From Patella vulgata (Eukaryota > Mollusca > Gastropoda > Patellidae), in the NCBI RefSeq assembly GCF_932274485.2, contig NC_065879.2, positions 64,997,459-65,061,458 on the forward strand: a DNA stretch of 64,000 nt, given 5' to 3'. The notes beneath the pieces are model-generated. The model saw only the letters and a program-made list of their open reading frames with translations, was not told the DNA's origin and did not search any database. Position 1 is the stretch's first letter; each line of letters begins with the position of its first letter. The position numbers and the translations under genes are program-made. Below are positions 59,013 to 64,000 of this stretch, in pieces.

Positions 59013-59911
59013 ACATACATTATGCAAGAGCTAAATCTGCCTATTGCAGGTTTTTCTTTAGGACTGAATTTTTTTCTAAATTATTAATTAGACATTAAAG
59101 TAGATAAGTCTCTAAACCAATATCATCCAAACCCTTCCACAATGAAAACACGAATTATTTGTCAATTTTAATCAACATTGGTGTTGTGATCTTACCGGGA
59201 AAAGATTGGCTTCTGATATCCAATATTTAAGACAAAATAAACATTTTACGATTGGTACACGAATCGTGTACCATAATGCGTTTCAGCGCAATTTGTAACA
59301 AGCGACTCAAAGAACGAGGTTAGACATATTCCACAAATCATGTCAAACGGTGACCCCATATCCTTATTTGGAGAGCATGCGCAATAAATACTATCGGTGT
59401 AGACTGGGATAACCAGACGCTAGAGATTGCCATTCGACTGAGACTTCTGACGTATTTCGCCGATCATAACTGCTTTGAAATTAGAGTAAGAACGGAAACG
59501 ATTGAATGTAAATCAGTTTATTTACATTCATATTACATAATTATATACGTTGCGATCCATTTGCGTCAATTTGTAGGTCCCAAATATTAGCGATTCAGGT
59601 CCTTTAAATACGTTATCCAGGCCATAATCAACTCTCGGTGGCATCGGATTTCTCTGATATTAAATAGATTAAAACAGTTCAGCCATATTTTGATTAAAGC
59701 TAAAAATGGAGGAGCGCGACTTAGCTTCGAACAACCAGTACGGTGGTTGAAATTATTGCACACGTCTTGTCAAACCTTCAAAGGCTAATATCTTCGCTCG
59801 CAATGTAGTAATTTAAATGAAATTTTCAAATTATTAATTTTAGATTATCTATTTTCGAACTATTATAGCAAAAATGGCTCGCTCTTTATCTAAATCTCAC
59901 ATAATTTATCT
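59013..59911. mobile_element. Family D element, copy 3, between TTAA sites and carrying family B
   Basis: The left end is ACATACATTATGCAAGAGC and the right end CACATAATTTATCT, with TTAA at 59009-59012 and 59912-59915. Only the outer 80-130 bases match copies 1 and 2. The centre is family B sequence plus an unmatched part (59620-59780). Confidence 0.75.
59090..59620 (+). mobile_element. Family B element, third copy, inside family D
   Basis: Matches 14466-14953 in reverse, from AAGTCTCTAA and CCAATATCATCC to CCCAAATATTAGCGATTCAG. Contains the same TTGGTACACGAATCGTGTAC palindrome. Confidence 0.75.
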
Positions 59912-60044
59912 TTAAAGTAACAGTTTCATGAAAATCCAAATCATCCGTTACAGCAGCTTCTTGATTTGTATCGGTTGATAAACTTTTTTCATTTTCGTGT
60001 AAAATATATCAAATGAGAGCTCGTACTTCTGAAGTATTTGAAAT

Positions 60045-61375
60045 ATTAATAATAATAGTAATAAGGGTTTGTATAGAACAACAGTATTGTTTGTTCAAAG
60101 CGCTGACAAAATGTACAGGAAAAGTTATGAATATAAAGACTGAAATTTTTAGGTTTTCAGTTTCTATTTAAAGACGATGTGAGATAGAGATGTCCGTAGA
60201 TATAGTGGTTGGGAGTTCCAAGTTTGTGCTGCATTATAGGCCAAAGGTGTTCAGGTTATACCTTGGAACAGTTAATTAACACTGGGACACAGATCGCAGT
60301 GACCTAGCTGGAGTGTATTTATGAATAGTATTACATAAGTAGTATTTGCACTGATACGTTAGGGTTAAAACTTTAAAGTTTATTCTTTGTCGAACAGGGA
60401 GCCAGTGAAGTGATTTTAAAAGTGAAGTAACATGACAATCAGTTTAGGATTAGGTGTGATTCTTGCAGCTGTATTTCAGCTGAAATACCTACCGAGAGGC
60501 TGTTCCAGTAGTCTAATCTGGAGATTAACAGTGATCTGGTTATGGTCGCCGCAGCGGACTGTGTCAACAGGTGGCGGATATTACCAATATTCCGCAATTA
60601 AGTGGAAATAACACTTTCTGACTATTTCCGAGACTTGTCTATCCATGTATAGAGAGGCATCCAAATGAACTCCAAGATTTTTAACACATGGTGAAAATGG
60701 TATTTTAATTTGGTCAAAGTTTAGACCACCTCGTTCTACTTTTTGTCGAAGTTTTAAGGACTCGATGGTCATAGGTTCTGTTTTGTCGTCATTCAGTTTC
60801 AACATGTTACAGGGACAAAGCATCACTCCACCTTGCTGATTCTCGACAGAGAATTGATCAGACAACTGGGTGTCATTAGCATATAAATGAATGCCTGATG
60901 TACTTCTGATACAGTCTAACGTCTTGGTGTAGAGGGTGAGCAAGCTCGGCCCAAGCACTGATCCTAAGGGGATTCAGCAATTTAATGACTTGCACACAGA
61001 ATTTGAGTCGCCAATGTTAACATACTGTTGGCGATCTGAAAGATAGGATCTTAAGTACTGAGCAATCAAACCAAACCAAATCCATGGCCTAAGGCCAAAT
61101 GGAAAGATTGCAAAATCATATTCTAAAAAACAGGAATCAGCTTCGGCTCTCCTATGTCTTGTCTGCGATATCACTTATGTGGAAGCAGACGTTAAACATC
61201 AAGAACGAACGAAACCAAAGTCTGAATGAAGACGGTCTATCAGTCGTGAGTGGTCAATGGTGTCAATTGCAGCCCATAGGTCAAGTAAAACTAACAGAGA
61301 AATGTTTCCGTTATCTACTCCAACTCGCAGTCGACACGGTTCAAAGCAGTCTCGGTGCTATGGGTTGTTCTATAT
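60045..61375 (-). pseudogene. L2/CR1-like LINE reverse transcriptase, decayed
   Basis: On the minus strand, pieces appear in the family order. LLVLLDLWAAIDTIDHSRLI (about 61300) is RT motif A, with its catalytic Asp region DLWAAIDT. WFGLIAQYLRSYLSDRQQYV follows near 61060, then LGSVLGPSLLTLYT and IHLYANDTQLS. The last is motif C, normally YADD, here YAND, so a catalytic Asp is lost. VKNLGVHLDASLYMDRQVSE, NIRHLLTQSAAATITRSLLI with SRLDYWNSL, and KSLHWLPVRQRINFKVLT follow. An ATT/GTA microsatellite ends it at about 60045-60064. About 110 foreign bases split the region near 61085-61195, and several frame changes occur. The endonuclease half is missing. Confidence 0.85.
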
Positions 61376-61461
61376 GCTGACTGAAAATTATCCAATATAT
61401 TATATTGATTCAAGTGTTCATTTATTCTTGTGTTCACTGCCTTTTCTAGAATATTAGAGAG

Positions 61462-61715
61462 AAATGAAATGAAATGAAATGGAGTTTAACTTCCTACTGT
61501 TTTGCTCCGAACTGGGCTAATGAAGACGGGCATACGCCATACAGTGTGCTATGAGGGAAATTTTGCTCGGACAGCGGCACTATGGCCTACTCTTACATCG
61601 AATTCCAACTGTCAAGGAAACTTTTACCTGCACGCCAATGTGTACACGGGACCTCTATTTTTCGTCTCATCCGAATGACTAGATAGCTGTCCTTGTCAGA
61701 TCCTCCGTCATTTGC
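61462..61715 (-). repeat. SINE-A copy, head missing
   Basis: An ATTTC tail on the left, then GGAGTTTAACTTCCTACTGT through GGCCTACTCTTACATCGAAT to CTGTCCTTGTCAGATCCTCC. The head side is lost beyond this point. Confidence 0.8.
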
Positions 61716-61794
61716 TTTTTGACAGTATTGGGTTTTTTTTGCAACTTAAACCCGATAAAAAGATGTATTGAAATTACGTTCTCATAGAACAGAA

Positions 61795-62337
61795 TATTTG
61801 TCAAAGGCTCGGATAAGTCATACCAATCACATGATTTTATTGCAGGCACGGAAATGAAATGAAATGAAATGGTGTTTAACGTCCTACTGTTCTGCTCCTA
61901 ACCTGGGCTAATGAAGACGGGCATACGCCATACAGTGTGCTATGAGGGAAATTTTGCCCGGACAGCGGCACTACGGCCTACTCTTATATCGAATTCCAAC
62001 TGCCAAGGGATCTTTTACGTTGCAGGCACGGTCGTCCAACGAATTTCTTATAGTTTGCCATGTTGATTGCCTCAATAATGTGTGGTAAATATCTTGTGTG
62101 TGAAATAACTATATTTAACGTCCGCTTTCACCGAGCTGATATCGCAGACAATGTAAATGTCTTATAGTGTGCTGGCTTATAGTGTGCCAGGTTGATCTCT
62201 GCCACGTTTCCGTATATGTAAAGTCACGTGATATCCTACATTTGCATATCAAACTTAGTGTTCTGCGTAATATGCTGTGTAGAAAGCGTGAAGGGCAAAT
62301 GGGATGAGGAAAATCTAAAATGTAGACAGTCAAAAAC
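61795..62337. mobile_element. Family A internal and right-arm part, split by a SINE
   Basis: Matches 8455-8840 of copy 2: GGCTCGGATAAGTCATACCA, GTCGTCCAACGAATTTCTTA, GTGGTAAATATCTTGTGTG, CTACATTTGCATATCAAAC and GAAAGCGTGAAGGGCAAATG. It breaks off at GTCAAAAACCGG, so the terminal TIR is absent. Confidence 0.75.
61852..62019 (-). repeat. SINE-A insertion with 12-bp target duplication
   Basis: A SINE-A 3' half inserted in the family A copy. TTGCAGGCACGG flanks it exactly at 61840-61851 and 62020-62031. The head is cut at the core (GGGATCTTTTACG). Confidence 0.9.
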
Positions 62338-62625
62338 CGGCGGGACGATTTACCCAATACTACCCAATACCACCCTAATACAACCTCAATATCACCACAT
62401 ACTACCCAATATTACAACATAATGATGTAAAATGTGCATATCAATTGAATTTATTCAAAAATAATTAGTTATAGCTCGGGAATTGTACTTTAAATGCGAT
62501 TACCGATCTCTGGCTGTTCCATTTGCCTCCCTATATCAACCAAAACAAGCAAAAACTAACCCAATACTACCAAATACTACCACATACTACCCAATATTAT
62601 CAATTAACAACCCAATATTGTCAAA
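62338..62625 (+). repeat. ACCCAATACTACC minisatellite patches
   Basis: Degenerate repeats of ACCCAATACTACC and variants lie at 62345-62425 and again at 62545-62625, separated by about 120 unrelated bases. No function is evident. Confidence 0.65.
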
Positions 62626-63560
62626 TAGCAGCATATTAGTATAATTACTGCAACGAATATTCTATAATTTGCAGAAAAATTAAATGTTTGCGCAGTTATC
62701 TCCCTTTACAACCGATAAAGAGATTTTAGATTATTCAGATTAATCATCTTCTTTTGCGTTGCAGTTGGTTTCCAAGTCGACGAAACTAAAATAAGAAAAC
62801 CAAGTATTATATTGTGTATATTTTAATCTATTATATATAATTATATACTGTATTATTATATAAGATGGCCAGCGGTCTATAAATAACAATTTCAACCCCT
62901 CCATGGGTATCGTCAGGAGGCACGTCCTTTAATTAAAAAAAAATGCATATGTTTATATTTTTTCATGTCAACTATTAAGTCATTGCATAATTACTTTCAT
63001 TTTAAAATGAACGAAATTGCACATGTTTATTGCAAATGTGTAATGCTCTACTCGTATATACATTCCACCTGACTTAACAATTAATCAACGGGTTAAGATT
63101 GTTGATTGGGTAATCACGTTCTGGTTTATTTATATTATCTCTCGATGAAACTGCTGCCAAATAATACACTTGAAGATATTCTTTTGGTTTTAGCCTCTTT
63201 CTGTTGTATATAGACCCTTCATGTATATTGTTGTTGTTGTTTATTACAAATACGCCGGCTATGATTATCAATCCGTCTATATGCAGTGTTATCAATGTTA
63301 AACATTTAGATAACGTCCATCAGTTAATTGTCATTTTGTAAAAGTTGGCTTAATTACTAAATACAGCTTTGATTGTATTAACCATCTAGTGTCAACACTA
63401 TAATCGGCATGTTTCCGGATATACGATTTAACTCAAAGTCAGTGTATATTCACACATCTCTGGCATCCAATAGAAGTTCCAAAAGCACATTTCTTCACTC
63501 TTGTCTAACCTCACACCCTGTGTAAGCGTAGTCATAATTTTATCGAATATTAGTCGATAT
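62626..63560. other. No gene recognised
   Basis: AT-rich, with no recognised repeat or coding frame. Confidence 0.5.
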
Positions 63561-63564
63561 CACT

Positions 63565-63792
63565 ATGGCCCGTGGTCAACAACAAAAACATGTCCAACGG
63601 CATTGTGATAAATGCGCCGTGAAGTGTAAAAATGAAATTATATTTTGTGTTTGAAATGGTACCACATAGATTGTGACGGCATTACTGATGTAGAAGTAAA
63701 AGCCCTTTCTGCCAGCCCAGAAACATATATTTGTGAAATATGCAGAAGTTCTGGTGACAAGTTTGATTATCTCCTGGGAATAACACGACTGG
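63565..63792 (+). pseudogene. PHD-finger-like first exon, one frame change
   Basis: ATG at 63565 gives MARGQQQKHVQRHCDKCAVK and CKNEIIFCV, ending at TGA 63652. A second frame continues CLKWYHIDCDGITDVEVKAL and ETYICEICRSSGDKF. Together the Cys/His spacing (CDKC, then C...CLKWYH..C, then CEIC) fits a PHD-type zinc finger split by a one- or two-base change near 63650. A GTGAGG donor near 63793 suggests an intron follows. Such a finger can start a chromatin protein or the first ORF of a mobile element. Given the surroundings I favour a transposon relic, but a host pseudogene is possible. Confidence 0.5.
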
Positions 63793-63884
63793 GTGAGGTT
63801 TGTTTGTTTTTTTTTTCATGTATCTTATTCAATTTAAAAAATTGCATAAAATATTTATATTTATTTTGTCCAAAATCGTGGATT

Positions 63885-64000
63885 TTCTCCGAGTGCTCCG
63901 GTTCCTCCCACTGCTAAAGACCCCTACGCGCCAGCGAATTATTGAAATAAAATTGAACCACCAGGTCAGTCCCGAAATGACCTAGTTTGTGTCGTGTGAA
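63885..64000 (+). repeat. SINE-B copy running off the window
   Basis: TCCGGTTCCTCCCACTGCTA, AAGACCCCTACGCGCCAGCG, AATTATTG and TCCCGAAATGACCTAGTTTG match SINE-B in sense on the plus strand. The 3' end and tail lie beyond base 64000. Confidence 0.75.

Overview
The window looks like gene-poor, AT-rich animal DNA, most likely from a mollusc and perhaps a bivalve. The basis is its mix of repeats: tRNA-headed SINEs, tandem-repeat elements ending in an ACGG-type stretch and a palindrome, Tc1, pogo, hAT and BEL/Pao elements, and CR1/L2- and I-like LINEs. The species is not identified. I found no convincing host gene; nearly everything recognisable is a transposable element or a decayed piece of one. 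Family letters used here (A-G, S2, SINE-A, SINE-B) are my own labels.

Layout. 0-9 kb: Tc1 fragments, two long-TIR family A elements with 6-bp target duplications, an inverted family C repeat and a TTAA-flanked family D element. 10-14 kb: satellite S2, an old family C array split by a SINE, and SINE-B with a tRNA-like head. 14-19 kb: family B, a decayed pogo/Tigger element and another Tc1 fragment. 20-29 kb: a second family D copy, an A/B mosaic and a degraded retrovirus-like fossil. 29-38 kb: a short hAT element with 8-bp duplications, a decayed hAT transposase gene and, inserted in it, a 4.7-kb element (E) with TIRs of about 0.7 kb and a nearly readable intron-containing gene whose superfamily I cannot assign. 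39-45 kb: SINE pieces, a G-run tandem repeat, a large inverted S2 array and a LINE fragment. 45-51 kb: a young-looking but broken BEL/Pao element. 51-54 kb: the main family C array, made of 333-bp dimers. 55-58.5 kb: an 8-bp-TSD element (G) with CCGGAAAACACC arms, carrying a LINE insertion. 59-64 kb: a third D copy containing B, an L2-like LINE, more SINEs and a PHD-type exon.

Working together. Two SINE families share the same 3' terminal sequence, which suggests one LINE partner. Families A, B, C, D and S2 carry no recognisable enzyme and must have been moved by proteins encoded elsewhere. Nested insertions give relative ages: the hAT gene is older than element E, which is older than a SINE in its right arm. 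The strongest candidate for something undescribed is element E. Next come the shared dimer-plus-palindrome design of the two tandem families and the G and D elements with clean target duplications.
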